A DNA stretch of 64,000 nucleotides from NCBI RefSeq assembly GCF_019399895.1, contig NC_091869.1, positions 5,394,001-5,458,000 of the forward strand, written 5' to 3'. The notes beneath the pieces are model-generated. The model was not told the DNA's origin, ran no database searches, and was given only the letters and a program-made list of their open reading frames with translations. Position numbers and translations under genes: made by a program. Origin of the DNA: Cardiocondyla obscurior (taxonomy: Eukaryota; Arthropoda; Insecta; Hymenoptera; Formicidae). This document shows positions 25,406 through 39,345 of the stretch, in pieces (within the stretch, counting starts at the first letter, position 1; each line of letters opens with the position of its first letter).

Positions 25406-27113
25406 GTAAAATCGGCCCTTCTAACTTTATCGTCGGTCCCTTCCCACTTATCGTTAGACTTCGATCTCCGGATTTCTTCGAAAAACCCTCCCGAAACAGT
25501 AACCACCTTTGAGCTCTGTTACTTACAAGTGCGCGAGGAATAGATGGAAATATTTCAGGCTGCATTTTGCAGTTATTAAACTTGTATTCTTGGTGATTAA
25601 TTAAAAATTTGTCGCAGTGTTATTTTAACGAAGAGAAAAAAGTCCGGCTTATTATCGGCCTTTTTTGATATTAATATTAAAATATATCGCGAGAGTATGT
25701 TCGCGAGTATACCGCAAGCGAATGATTTATCGTTTATAAACGTTATTTTTATTTTAAATACGTACGCCGCGCGCAAAATTAATTATTTTACATACACATA
25801 TTTTACATAAATTAAATTGCATTTATTATTTGTAATAAAAATTGCTACTGCATAATTTTAATTACTCATTTAGAGAAAAATGTAACTGACACCGCGTGTT
25901 GTATTATTATAAACGTTAGCGCTACCGCGTTAGTATTTTCCATGCAATTTTACGAAGTCCGAAAACGGAAGCGCAGTCTACGGAAACTGCATTCCTACAT
26001 CCGAAAATACGTGACCGTCGGCGAGGCAAAAATCTGACGAGGCCGTCACGTCGTGAGTCGGCAAGCTTCAAGTAACAGGATGGTGAAGTGATCGTTGGCG
26101 TGCTGCCACGGCAGAATCATTTACCAAAAGTCACGGCTGTTCGATCAGAACGTATGATATCGGCAAATAGAATCTGAAGGAATTAAATCAAACAACTCAT
26201 AGAACCGAAGTCGAATCGAGGACAGATTAAGCAAACGTGCAACGATAACTCTCAATTAATTATTTTTAATTAAAAAAAAAAGATAATTAAAGGATAAATA
26301 CGAAATGAAAAAGAATTACTCGATGAACACTATGTTTTTTTCTTTCTTTTTTTGACTGAAATCTATAGGACCGATTTCGGTTCCATTCATTCTCTGAAAG
26401 ATTACGCATAGTAATCTCGACGAGGAATCTCTGTGAGAAGCGAAAGGCGAGCACTTCCTCGCGGGTACCATTCGAAGATGCCTACCTACGCGCTGCAACT
26501 CGTCCTATTTATAAAGTGCGACCTCGTGGCATACACCGCGATCGCCACTACCGCCTACCTATCATGGTCGTCCCGCGTGCAAATCAGCGCGCTGTCTAGC
26601 CCGCTTCTTCCTAATTTCCGAACGTACGGAAAACGGGTCAAAGCTATTTTCGCGTGAAACGGCCCTCAAAAGCCGCGAAAGTGCCGGAGGCTCGTTAAAA
26701 CGAACGAACGAACGAACGAACTTGCCACCGCAGATATCGCCCCGTAGTCTTCTCAATATCGCTCTTCCGCCTACGTTATTCCTTATCGCACAATCCGGAA
26801 ACTATTCGAAGCAAACCTAAGAACGTCACGATGAAGAAAGTAAGCGATTCGTGACACGCAATCGGCCAAAACTCGATCTTCTCCTCTCTTTTTATTCTAA
26901 ACTTATTAAAATGATGACGCCAGTGAATCACGTTGCCAGAGCAATTTAAATTTGAGAAGATTGAAAGAAAGAAAAAAAAAAAAGCTCCGTTGCTGAGATA
27001 TTTTTGAACAAAGTGCAATTTAGATATAGACGAGACGAGAGGGATCTTTTTTAATTCATTGTCGTAAGAGTACGGCAAATATTATCGTTTCTTAATAGCG
27101 TTTACTTTTCCAG
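25406..27113 (+). other. Upstream region or first intron of the smoothelin-like gene
   Basis: AT-rich sequence with scattered GC patches. It contains a short (AACG)n-type repeat at about 26698-26721 and no ORF worth reporting. It ends at the acceptor TTTTCCAG (27106-27113). Confidence 0.35.
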
Positions 27114-27140
27114 GCGTCCAGTCGAGGCGGCGTGGCTGAA

Positions 27141-27655
27141 ATGTCGGGAATAGAAGGTGAGGGCCCTCTTTACGAGCTCTGTCACGACCGTGTTGCTTGA
27201 GTATCGCCGTAGGTAGATAAGCAAGTGTCACGGGTGGAGGAAGTCACGAAGACGAGAACGTAATTCACCGTATGCGTGGAAAAAATGTAATGTTCAACAT
27301 GATCAAACGTAATGTGTAACGGAATGCAGAAGCGTATTAACCAAAAGACTCTGGACGGCCGCACTCTCGGTACAATCAAATTGTACCCTTTTGTCTACTG
27401 CCTCTGGGGTGTAAATACTTTTTACGTCCCCTTTCGCATTTCCGCGATTTATAATGCCGCTGTGTTCGCCACTGACAACGTTCATTAATTAACACGAAGT
27501 CATTCGTCATCGATTACTATTATCTGCGAGAACGGCAATAATAATATGTCCGCTCTTCTCTTGATGGAATTAATTAATAATTAAAATTTAATAAAAGGTC
27601 TCTAAATACATTTTTACGCGGTTTATAAATATTTTTCAAATATTATTATTTAATT

Positions 27656-27692
<37 letters not shown>

Positions 27693-30600
27693 AAAAAAAA
27701 GAAAATTGTTGCATCTCGATTTCGCATTCTCTATCACGTTGCATAAAATTGTACGACTAACGCATCGAGGTTAATATATTAAAGTCTCATTGCATTCAAT
27801 CATCGTCGAAAAGAAAACGTTTTTCATTGTGAATGATCGCTTTATATTTTTTTCAATTAACGCGCGTACGCTTGTACTACCGTGATTATTAATTTCATTT
27901 GGCTTTTGCAGAACCGCAGAACGCGACGGAGCAAGATAACGTCCGAGATGAAGTCACAGAAGTGCCGGAGGTCAGCAACGAGGCTTCGGGTGCGATAGAA
28001 AAGTCGGATAGCGCAGAGCAGTCGGAGGAATTATCTGCGAAGGAGCCGGAGGAAGAAATAAAGGAAAAGAAACAGGAAGAGATAAAAGAAAAGGAGCAAG
28101 AAGAAATAAAGAAGGAAGATGGAGAGGTAGCGGAGATAAAAGAGGCGGAAGAAGTAAAAGAAAAGAAACAAGTGGAAGTAAAGGAGAAAGAACGAGAGGA
28201 AACTGAAAAGGTGGAAGCAAACGAGACGCCGAGTTGTGAAGAAACGCGAGAAGAAACGCCGGCCTCAGGTAGGTGATGCGCACCTTGATCAATCGAATCG
28301 AGCACCAAAGAAGCAAAACGAGAGAAGCAAGAAAGAAATTTCAATCTAATTTAAAAGTAAAACGTAAAAATTAAAAAAAAAAAAAAGAAATTCTGAAAAC
28401 GATTGTAACGTGTATATAAAATAACATTGTAGTAAAATAACATCGTTAAAATAGCGTGCCAGAATTCGCAGGCAGCCACTATCTGGTTTCTGCGAGTTTG
28501 AAAATTGATCTTGTGCCATCTCACTTTTGCTACCTTCTTCCAACGAGACACTTCGGTACACGTATAATTTCCTTACAATTAAACTTGAGGGAGAAATAAA
28601 TATTTAATCTAGATAAACGATGCACTCTACCGGTCCGATACTTTACATTAACACGCAATTTAATAATATTCAGATATTAAAACAGCCAATTGACGAAATC
28701 TATTTCCACTTTCAACTCTTGAGTGATCGAGCTCTGTTGACTTTCGGTCGACAGAACTTGGCGATGAAACTCTACCAGTTGAGGATAATTAAACTTTTTT
28801 TTTTCCACGCCTCAATGAAGCCTCCGAGAGTTTTGTTTATCCGAGATTTAAGCTCGACGTTTTCCGGAACGTGTCCACTGGGGCCAAAATAGCGATTCTA
28901 TCAATTTTAAAGAAATTGAGCAGAAATTCACGCGTTGCCGGTTGCGGCGTGTTTACCCCATCGCGCCCGTCGGTACCAATCGGCGTCGCTCACCAAGTCT
29001 GTTTGCGTTAACGCCACCCATTATTCGCATAGACGTTCACGAGTTTATTTGAATAGCGACGTCAGCGGATAGCACGCCACGGCGATCTGCGTTTCGCGGT
29101 ACGTTTCAAGGAAATCTAAACTTTCTTAGCACACCAACTATTTTCATCGCGCTACAGGTTCACGCGTTATTTACAAATCTTACGCTCTTTGGCGATATAC
29201 AATTACACAGTCACCTGACACTTACAATGAAAACGGCCGATGTAAATTTTCGGGATATGAGATATCGCTGCCGCGCAACAGAGACTAATAACGCTCGCGA
29301 GAATAGAACGATTGAGTGGAAAGAGGGAAAAGGGACAAGAATATAGAAATAGAACGGACAATTCATTTAGATCGAGACAATGAATAGAATAAACTAAAGC
29401 GAGAAGAAAGAGAGCAGAAAAATTAGGGCACGATGAATATCCAGCGGGAAAGATAAACCATAAGCCAGGCATCGCTGCGTTTAAATAAGAAAAAATGAAA
29501 ATTTTACATCGGCGCTACAATTTTTAATATCCCAATCCCGGTAAACTTACAAGTATTTTTTTTAACGTGGACATAATTACAATTCGCGAAAGAAAAACCG
29601 CGCCGCTAAGTTTTTCCGGAAAATGAAATGGAAGAAGTAAAGTGGAACACAGCAACTGGGGTGCAACCAATATTATGTATCTGTGCAGCACACATTCGCT
29701 CGCTATTCTTCTTCTCGAATAAAACAACGAATTAGATCACTTATATTACTCGGATTAATTTTTTAATGTTTTTTTTTAATAAATAGTGCCGGTGTGATCA
29801 AATTGTAATACCAGGCAAATTCCGGTTTCTATTTCGCAATCGTCGTTATTAAAGCGTATCTAAAAATAAAAACGCGCCAACGACACGCGATACAACGGCA
29901 GCGCAACACCGGTGATTAATTGGGCCGCACGCTGTTGTTAAACCGACGCCGCGGCGTACAAAATTGCGCGGTAAAGAAAAGCCACGAGGCGTATTTGGCT
30001 TTGTGACTCGCGCACGCGGGTAGTTTCGCGACGCGCCTCGCCTCGCCTCGCCTCGGCCTGCTTCGCTTCGCTTCTCTTCGCGCGGCAGCTGCACAGGCGT
30101 CGAAGAACGAGCGACCGAAAATAAATCCTCGCGGAGAGAATCCCCGTACGGTGTGTTTTAAATAAAGCGAGCGCGCGCGCGATAGCCGAAGCCGGTCAGC
30201 ACGCGCGTTTGCTCGCGATCTTCACCTCGCGCGCGCCGCTCTCATTCTTCTCTCTGTCTTTTCTCTTTTCGCGAATCGCAAAGAGATCGCGCGTCCGTAC
30301 GCGGCAGCAGTGGCAGACAGCCGGGTAAAAATACTGTGCTTCGACGACGCGTTGAAATTCATTGCGGGCCCTTATCGTGCGTTTCGTACGCGCGTCTCCG
30401 TGGGAAAAGAATTGACGGCGCGATTTCGGGCGATACGATCGCACGAAATTCATCTGACGAACGTGACGCGGGTTGGACCGTCGCGTACGCAAAACCGGTT
30501 GTTTTACAGTGCTTTTGACGAACTGTCTCGTCTCTGCGTCCCCGTGGACGACCCACGCCGGTTCTTAAAACGTGTCTTAAAACGTGCGGCGTATTGATAT

Positions 30601-33600
30601 GTCGAGGAAAGACGTGTCGCGACGGCTGGACGCGCCAGGTCGCGGCTTTTCGTGGAGCGATAGACGTGAAACACATTGGATTTCCGTAGTGTCGATGTGT
30701 ACAAGTCACGCGTTTTCTTTTTTTTTTTTTAACCATTTGTTAAAAATTTATAAATCTTTCATGTGAACTGTTATAATTATTTCTGTAGAAAAGTGTTTCT
30801 TTCGCTTTTTTTTTTTTTTTTTTTTTTTTTTGTTACGTGAATATCGGAATAGTGTCTTCTTCAGTTGTACAATTTTCTTTCAGAGTAGTTTACGCTTTTA
30901 ATTATCGCGCACGCTGCGACTGCAATTCGAGCGTAAAATGTAACACGAGTGGTGCTTTTGAAAACGAATGTCGGAAAGTAAAATAATTTTTTTTCCGTCG
31001 ACGATTGAGCTGTTCGTTAAACGATAAGGTCGTTATAAATTTTATACGAAAAAATGCGCGTATGCGTAAACCACCGGACGCGAGTAATCAAATAGTACAT
31101 AATTCAGTCTTCAGAAGCACCACTTGTCGAGATTTACGCTCGGACAGTTCGATCACGGATTAAAAATAGCGATCGTTCTGGCAGAAAAGCAGTGAGTTTT
31201 CTTCCGCTAGCAAAAGCAGTACTTCACCGTTGGGTATATTTCCTTCGCCTAGTCTAAAAACAATAGGTATGCGTTTTCACACTTGCGCGAAAGCATTATT
31301 TTATTTTAACATCGCAAGAGTACTTCCCTACTGATTAACATTTATATAATACTTTTATATAACTATCTATCAACAAAAACTAAAATTTGCTCTTCTACTA
31401 AGTAAAATTGTTACATAAAAATCCGTGAAGTACACCGAAGGGTAGATATGGCGTTTTCTGCGGCTATAGCGGCTATCGTACACACCTAATCCTAGGCGAC
31501 AGAAGCAAGGGATGAGAGAACGGGGAGAATTCAGTCATCGGCAAACCGGCCGGCGCGGTATATACATGCGGTACATGTAAAACTCGACGCACACGACGCT
31601 GAAGTCACGTTCGCCAGCTGCCTTCGTCATATCTACATTTCAGCGTACATTTACAACTACGCAACACTCGTGGAATACGAATTAAAAGATCGAAACCTGA
31701 TCACTTTTACCGCGGCAACAAATTTCCCAGTGTTAAATAAAATTAACGCGAAAGTAAAAAGTAAAGAAAAAAAGGAAAAAAAAAATTGTATAGCCACAAA
31801 AATAATTTTGTTTAATTATTAAAATTAATAAAACCCGCGTCAATTTGTTTCTCATTTTTAATCTAAGTCAGATTGAATGTGCCAGGAAGTCTAAGCTATT
31901 CGTTCGGTCTGTTTCCTTCTAGCAGAGCTGGCGACCGTCACGAGGAGCGCGTCGTCGGACGACGGCGTGCCAGCTGTGAGGCAGACGGAACCGAGCGTAG
32001 AGGTGCCGCTGGCAACCACCGTCAACGACGGGGACGGGCAACGACGTCGCAGCGGTCCTAACACGGCAGTCGGTGAGTGGAATTCATTGCCGATACTGGT
32101 AGAACGTCTACGCGAAGCTCTCGAGCTGTCCCTGGCGGCTAATTGCCGGCGAAACAGCGACGAGCCGACGGCGACGTCGCCCGGCAACGACGGAACCGTC
32201 GACCGGTCCTGCGCGCTCCATTCTATGGAACAGGCGTTGCTCGGCAGCGATCACAATTGCATCAGTCACGAATCACCGGTGTCGAGGAAGGACGAGCTCA
32301 AGTTCCTGGAGGATCTCCTGTTGTCGGACATTCAGACCGCGCTTTCCCGCTTGCGAGAGACTATCGAGCGAACGGACGTCGCGGCGCTCGCGAAACACGG
32401 CGGGGTGTCGGATCCCACGAGTAAGCTCTATCTTCTGCGACTGGTCTCAAGCCTGCTGTCGCGGCTGCAGGTTCCGATGAAAGATAAGGAGACGGGGAAA
32501 AGAGAATTGGATATCAGCGAGAGCGAGAGGACGACCGACGTGGCGGCGCAGGGCGGCGGCGCGCCACCCGGACGGAGACGACGGCCCGTGAGGCACACCA
32601 TCGGCGTATCCGCCGAAGAGATCGCGCGCGCGAGAAGGCAGCTGGAGGAGAGCAACGTCGACCTGGTGAAGTCGAACGATCAGGCGTTCCCGGCCGAGCG
32701 GCCCGAAGCGGCACCGTCCGCGTCGCGTAACGCGACGACGAACGGCGAGAGGCCGCACGTGGAAGAGATACACGACAAATACACGAAGGACGTAATAAAT
32801 CAGCGTCAATCGTTGCGCGACAGAAACAAGGACGTTAACGCGTACCAGCCACTAATCCCGCAAATCGGTTACGCTGATCGGCCGGCGCTCAGACCAGCGG
32901 ACGAGCCGAGTGCTCAGACCCGATATCGCGACCACGTCGATCGCCAAGAGAAGGCGAGCGACGACGAGGAGAGCGCCCTTAAAAGGGCAAGCGAGGAGCA
33001 GAGTCGGGTGTCAAAGCTCGCGGCGGCTCTTCGGGAACGCGCGGAGCTAATCAGCGTCAGCAAATGCAACGGCGGCAGCAACAAGTTCGCGGCGAAGAAG
33101 TCGAAGATCAAGCGCGCCAACACCATTGACATACCGAGTTATCTGAAACTGCAGACCGACAGCCTCGGTTACGACAATCCCGGCCGCGCGTTGCGACGTC
33201 CTATCAACGTGGGCGACAGAATCACGACGAACGCGTCCAACCTTGCGGTGCCGTCGTTCACTCCCAAGACGGAGAACGACAAGAAGTTCCTGGCGCTGAT
33301 AAATCGTAACAACGACACGCAGGCGTACAACGCCGTGCCTGCATTCGTGAAATCCTTCGGCTATTCTAAGACGACGGACATGCCGCAGACAAACGAAAAC
33401 TGGAACAGTCGTTTCTCGAACATCAAGACCGCCTTCGACAAGCTACCGTCCGCAAACGACGCCGACAAATTGTCACCGAAGCTGCAAAGCGTCGCGAAAC
33501 GTTTCCCGGACGCGGCCCAAGCGTCTCAGATTCAGACAGAGAAAAGAACGCCGATCGACGGCAATCCAGCGCACAACGGCATCCAGTTTGCGAGCGCGAA

Positions 33601-36600
33601 CAAACCGCGGCCGGACGCGGGCTTCAGACACGCGCCTTCGTCGCTGTTTCGGAAGATCGAGAAGCCGCACGAATCGAAGTCACCGCCTGGTCATCAATGG
33701 CAAAGAGACAACGCGCTGTCGTCTAAAAATTCTCTACGTGAGAAGGCAAAGATGTTCGATCGAAATAGCAACCAGCCCCGATCGCCGTCGTTTAACGCAA
33801 ACGAGAGTACTCAGAAGTTTCCACGACCGCCTTGGATCGAGCACGAAAGAAACGACGGGAAATCGAACAAAATGGTCACCGAGAACGGGCGGCTCGATTA
33901 CAGGCTGTTTTGCAAACAGTTCGCGCCTTTCATCGGCAAGAATACCGCGCCGGAAGTTAAGAGCGCCGAAGATACCCGCAAGCACAGCGAACACGCGCAA
34001 CGCAAGAACTTGGCCCCGTTAAACGAAAAGCTTGGCGTGGTCGACGGGAAGATTTCCTTCAAGGTATTTCCGGAAAAGGTACCGCTGGCTTATCGCCCGA
34101 ACGAGTCGCGTCGCGCGGTCGAGGAGCCGACTCGCGATAAGTTCGACGTTCGCGATAACAAAAAGAACGTCTTCAAGCCTTTAACCGCCGTGCACAACGA
34201 TGACTTATCCGAAGCTGCGTTCACGAGGAACGCCCCGGTTGACGCGATGCTCAAAGGTAGCTCGTCCGTGGCTATACAAACTGGTGTCAACGACACTCAC
34301 CCCGAAGAGGCACGCGTATTCCGAGTTATTCCTAAAGTCGCGAAAGAACCGTCCGCGTACAGCAACGTGTCCGTTCAAACGTATACCGAGCCGGAAGTGG
34401 AAGCTAAAGAACACTGGACGATACCGAAATACAGCGACGCTTCGGAGCCGAGTCATTTCGTTCTGGATCACAATCGGAATTATCGCGCGGTGTCGAACGT
34501 AAATTCGAGAAACGATATCTCACCCTTATTCAATAAGAGTGAGTGCGATTTTGTAAAGGAAGATATTCGCGCGCCGGCAGAGAGAACTTCTTTGCGAGAA
34601 ATTTACGGCCATCGATTATCGGAGGAATACGAGCCGCTCCTGCGAACGAGTCCGCGATGCGAAAGCTTCTCGCCGAAAACGATAATTGATAATCGACTCC
34701 AAGTATTCCCGACTTATATTCCGTACGTTAAGTCTAACAAAAATTCGTTCGAAGATCTAAGCGCGTCGCATGAGCTCAGCAAAGAGAATTCCTCGTGCGC
34801 AAGCGACAACGCATTTCCGGACGAGCATAATATTAAAAATCAAGATATCAGCGCGGACGCCGGCGTCGTAACGCGGTACACTTGCGCGATCGCGACCGTC
34901 GCATCTACGAACGTTCCGGCACAGGCCGACGAAGCCAGGCTGGAACCTGGAGCATCGCCGGTTTCCTCCTCGTCATCCTCGCAATTCTGGCCGCATCACA
35001 AGCCGGCCAACAACGAGATCGGAACGACCGAGGATGAGATACGTCGACATAATTTGCTGCAACAGAGCCTAGTCCGCCAGTTGCAGAATGAGCGAGTAAT
35101 GCTAAACGATCATACGTCTGTTACCAGCCAACCTGGTACCAAATTGCCGACTGGCAATTTTAATCCGTACGTCAATCTGCCGAAGTCTAACAGTGTCAGT
35201 CAACCTCTAAAACTTGAACCGCCCGAAGCGCCGAAAAGAAACTTCCAAAAAGAACCTCCGAAAAGGCCGGAGTTGCCGAAGAGACTGGAATCACCGAGAA
35301 GATCGCAGTCGCCGAAGAGATCGGAACCGTCGAGAAGGTTGGAGTCGCCGAGGAAGCTGGAGCCGTCGAAAAGATTGGAATCACCGGCGGTCGTCACTGG
35401 CCTACTATCGGTATCACCGTCCTCTGGATTCGCCGCGAAAAACCGGATTACTGCTCTCAGAGAACAATACGAACAGCCCGGCGGGCAAATGAGAAGTTTG
35501 CCCGCGCAAAAGGAACACTCGCCGGTCCCGAACGGGACGATGGACTCCAGCGACGAGTACCTCGTCTCCTGCGCCAACAAACTGTCCAGATCTATCGTCC
35601 TGTCTAAGTCCGAGTCGTGGCATCAGCTGGCGGTCTCGAAGGGCCAGCACGCTCCCACGCGTTCGGCACAGGGTAAGTTACCGCTGCAACCTTTCGCTGG
35701 CACCGGGTTCTACCCTCCGAAACCGCCCAAGCCAAAGTCGCCGTCGTCCTTCAAAATGAAAAAGCAATACGAAGCGTCCTCGGACAGCGTAAAGAAGATG
35801 GAAAACAAGATACGCCGGTATTTCGACAGCCCGGCGGGCGACGAAGCCGCCGAGGCGAGGGACTCCAAGGGCAGACGTTTCTCGTCGCGCGACTCGGCGA
35901 AGAAGAGTTCTATCGGCCTGTCGAGAAGCCGCACTATGCCGGGGATATGCGACGAGAGTATGCGCCTGACGATTCCGACGGCGCCGCAGATCTCTGTGGC
36001 GAGTCTCAACAGTGCCGAAGTAGACAAAGTGTTCGACGACATCTTCGAGGAGGCTACGAGAACCGACGACTATCACTTCTGATCGATCAAACCTCGTTAG
36101 GTCATAAAATATCGCTCGGGAAAACCCGACGACGCGCCCATTTCGGAACTATAGCGAGCACTTTTTGCGCGAGAGCCGGCGATACTTCAAACATCGTGAT
36201 AGAAAAAAAAAAGAAAAAAAATATATATATGATTCTATATTTAGTTTCGATATGCTACAACTGACAATATGGATCGTTAAACGGTGATCTTGCCCATTTC
36301 GAACCGCATAGTCCACCGCGTCAGCGACTGTCATTAATTACGAGATCGATTAACTTTAATCCAGACTGTTTTCGTTAAAAGTTTGCACACGATCACTGTT
36401 ACTTGTTTTTTTCATAACTGTTTCTGTAAACTGAAAATTGAGAGTAATTGTTCTTTGAGAATCAATTGTTTTATTAAAATCCTTCTCTCTTTTTTTTTTT
36501 AAGTAACTTATGAATTTATTTTACGAATAATTAAAGGCTAAAAGTAAATTGCCAAGATTGTGATTAACGCTTTCTTTACACTCGCAGTATTATACGATCT

Positions 36601-38479
36601 GATTAAACGCTACGTGTTTCAAGAACGTAAAAATATCACGGCGTCGTACTCACCGCGAAGCTCTAAATTACTTTCTAAAAGCAATATGTTTTGTGCGACG
36701 ATGACGAGACACAATACAAAGACGATAGTGCAGATTCAACGACCACCCACCGGGGTCCGGCACTCTACGCTACTTTTCTCGCTCAAGATCGCTTCTGGCC
36801 TACGTTCGGGAAAAGTTGGACAACGTAGAAGCAGCTGATCAAAGTCCACTTCCAACCGGCAAGAAATACCATGGCAACGTATCTGTTATTCCGCTCCACG
36901 CGCGTCACTTATTGTTAACCACGAAACTCGCAGATAAAGCCACGTGCCTAAACGCGCGATCTTAGTTCGCGCTCCTCTATCCGCTCAGCATTTTCCTTTA
37001 CCTCGATTTTCTGATTTTTATTTAAAATCCTAGTCGCACGCACGTTCTCGCGGACGGAGTCGCTAAGAGGACAATGACAATTCCTGAATAAAGCAGTGAG
37101 TCACAAACCCTTACTTTTTGCTGATCCTTTTGTTGCGCAGTACAGTTTGCATTGCTGCGAGAGTGTGTCTAAGAGTGTAATATCGTTAGTGTATTGATCG
37201 GACATCGGCAAAACCTGTTCGATTTCATAGTCAAACTTAATGCAAAGAGCCTCCTATCTTTACTCAAAACCTGCCTACTTCCTTGTTACAGGTCGTGAAT
37301 TACTTAGACAATTAATATCTGTACAAACACGGTGTATGTTCTTCGTGGTGGTTATTTGTTCGTTTTTTTTTTTTTTTTTAACTAAACTATTATTGAATTT
37401 GTTTGGAGAACGACTAATGCATGTCGCTGCGGGTATGCGACGAGAGTGAGAGATGAACAATTTCTGCTAGATCCAGAGTTTTTTTTTCTTTTTTTTTTTT
37501 TTTAATACATCGCACCTCTGACCGCCTTTGTTACCAGATTCAGTTTAGATACTGATTAAAATGGACATAGATAATTAACCTTTCAGTGAAGTCTTATAAT
37601 TAGTATGCATCTCAACTACGAATTTAACATACCACCAGCTTTGGTGCACACGTTTTATAGAACCCCGTTGATATTTCAGCTCCGAAAAAGCCGCTGTCGC
37701 CGTTCGCCAAGTTTCGCCAGCTCGACAGGCAAAATAGCGCCGGTTTGTCACCGAGGTGAGAATAAAAAATTAAAACCACGACGTGTTAACAGAGATTAAT
37801 TTAATTAATGTTTCGTTAAATAATTTAATTTTGGTTTCTTTTTTTTTTGTTTTTTAATTTACTTATTTAGCCCCGTGAAGTCACCGGCCACGGAATTTCG
37901 ATTCAAATTTACCGAACCGACTGTACGAGATAACGCAGCGCAAATTAAGGAACGATTGCTGGCGTGGTGCCGATCGAAGACTAAAGAGTACGACGTAAGT
38001 GCATTTAAAAAAAAGAAATAGTAAATTACATGCGAGAAGCGCTCGCTTTGTTAGTATCTGATGGATTAAAGAATACTTTTGTTGCAGAACGTACAGCTGG
38101 ACAACTTCTCGACGAGCTGGAATAATGGTTTAGCATTCTGCGCGTTGATCCATCACTTTAAACCGGACGCTTTCGATTATAATTCCCTGCGTCCGGAGGA
38201 TCGCAGGAAAAACTTCGAGCTAGCTTTTACAAAGGCCGAGTAAGAGCTCCGAATATTTTGCGTAGAAATTACCGAACATTTTTTACTTTCTTTAGAATCT
38301 ATCCGTCTTCTTATTGTTATTTATAAACGTGAGAATTAATTTTCTTTACTTACAGTGAAGTTGCTGGAATCGCGCCGCTACTCGACGTCGAGGACATGGT
38401 GATGATGCAACGGCCGGATTGGAAGTGCGTCTTCACATATGTCCAGTCTATTTATCGTCGTTTCAAGGATGAGGATTAA
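27141..38479 (+). CDS. SMTN: Smoothelin-like protein with C-terminal CH domain
   Basis: Exons: 27114-27156 (ATG 27141), 27912-28268, 31923-35672, 37680-37755, 37871-37994, 38088-38239 and 38356-38479 (TAA 38477-38479). All phases match and the product is 1532 residues from this Met. Exon 2 encodes a Glu/Lys-rich, probably helical segment. The 3.75 kb exon is disordered, Ser/Pro/Lys-rich, with a degenerate KRLESP-type tandem repeat at about 35211-35390. The last exons encode a smoothelin-type calponin-homology domain (IKERLLAWCRSKTK, FSTSWNNGLAFCALIHHF, VEDMVMM, CVFTYVQSIYRRF). Smoothelin-family proteins associate with actin; that role is inferred from family. The 3.75 kb exon can also be read past its donor to a stop at 36082, giving an isoform without the CH domain. 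The true 5' end is uncertain. Confidence 0.85.
28269..31922 (+). other. Large intron of the smoothelin-like gene with a GC-rich block
   Basis: The intron runs from donor CAG|GTAGGT at 28269 to acceptor TTCTAG at 31922. Most of it is AT-rich. About 29990-30600 is CpG-rich, with a (CGCCT)n run near 30034-30056 and alternating CG near 30170-30182, and resembles a promoter. No coding exon is convincing inside it. Confidence 0.45.
31923..36082 (+). CDS. Long-exon readthrough isoform of the smoothelin-like gene, no CH domain
   Basis: If the donor at 35673 (CAGG|GTAAGT) is skipped, the frame stays open 137 more codons to TGA 36080-36082, giving about 1510 residues from Met 27141. The extension looks like selected protein, not intron. 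It contains PKPPKPKSPSSFKMKKQYEA, then KMENKIRRYFDSP, an RS-rich patch and an acidic end, DKVFDDIFEEATRTDDYHF, and it keeps the GC-rich codon usage of the exon. I infer an alternative terminal exon. Polyadenylation could use the AATAAA near 37086. Confidence 0.6.
36083..37679 (+). other. 3' UTR of the readthrough isoform / intron of the CH isoform
   Basis: In the CH isoform this is the second part of the intron 35673-37679. In the readthrough isoform its beginning is 3' UTR. It is AT-rich with several T runs (36489-36500, 37364-37379, 37480-37502) and no credible ORF. Confidence 0.5.
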
Positions 38480-39022
38480 CGTCCAATTAAAAATTCCGGC
38501 TGCAACAGAAGAGAAAAAAATATATAATTCCACTTTATCAAGACGCTATTCATAGAGAGAAAGAGAAAGAGAGAAAAAAATTCATGTGGTTGAAAGAACA
38601 ATAGCCAGTTCTTTTTTTTTTTCTTTTTTTATACGCAGTTAGATTCATATTCTTGCGACCACATGTGAACTAAATCCGGTAGTAAGCGTAGAACTTTAGA
38701 CAATGCCTTGTAATGACGATGCTGATGATGATGTGACAATAAGTCAGGGAAATATATATATATAATACCACGGTAGAAGTTATAACGCGCATAGGTCTTA
38801 TATTTTCATATCTCGCATTATTTTCTGGCGCGCAGCCTTACTAACTTACTTTTTACGTTGACGTTGAATGCAGGCTAATGATTTTTTTATAATGAAAGCG
38901 CACGACGGTGATCCGTTTACGAGCGAAACGTGTAGAATCGTTGCTTTGATCAGTTAGCGTTTATATTGTAAATCTAATATATGAAGATGTCTTAAAAGTA
39001 CCAAAGAAAATTTTTGCAAACA

Positions 39023-39028
39023 AATAAA
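39023..39028 (+). terminator. Candidate polyadenylation signal of the CH isoform
   Basis: A canonical AATAAA lies about 545 bases after the stop at 38479, in AT-rich sequence suited to a 3' UTR. Confidence 0.4.
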
Positions 39029-39345
39029 TATGTGATATGAGAAAAGCGTTTTTTTTAATTATTCCTTTTGCGTGTCGTTTATTTTTATTAAGCTTAATAT
39101 TCTGTAGTTAATTAATTTGAAATTAAAATTGCAATTCTTAAAATTGTAATATGTATATTATGTATTTACGTTTAATTAGATATTTATATATTTTTTATTA
39201 TATTGGAGATTACAGAGCGCACGGTACGCGCGTGTCATTAGATTGGGACGTTAGTTATATGATTAATTTAATAATTACAATTAAGTAATCTACAACTGAT
39301 GGCGTGTTACTGGTTTACTTACATTTGCATCTTCGGTTAGGTTAA

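Noticed and set aside
33734..34000. Minus-strand and off-frame ORFs within the giant smoothelin-like exon (32.4-36.1 kb)
   Set aside because: They are shadows of one long GC-rich coding exon and have no independent signals.
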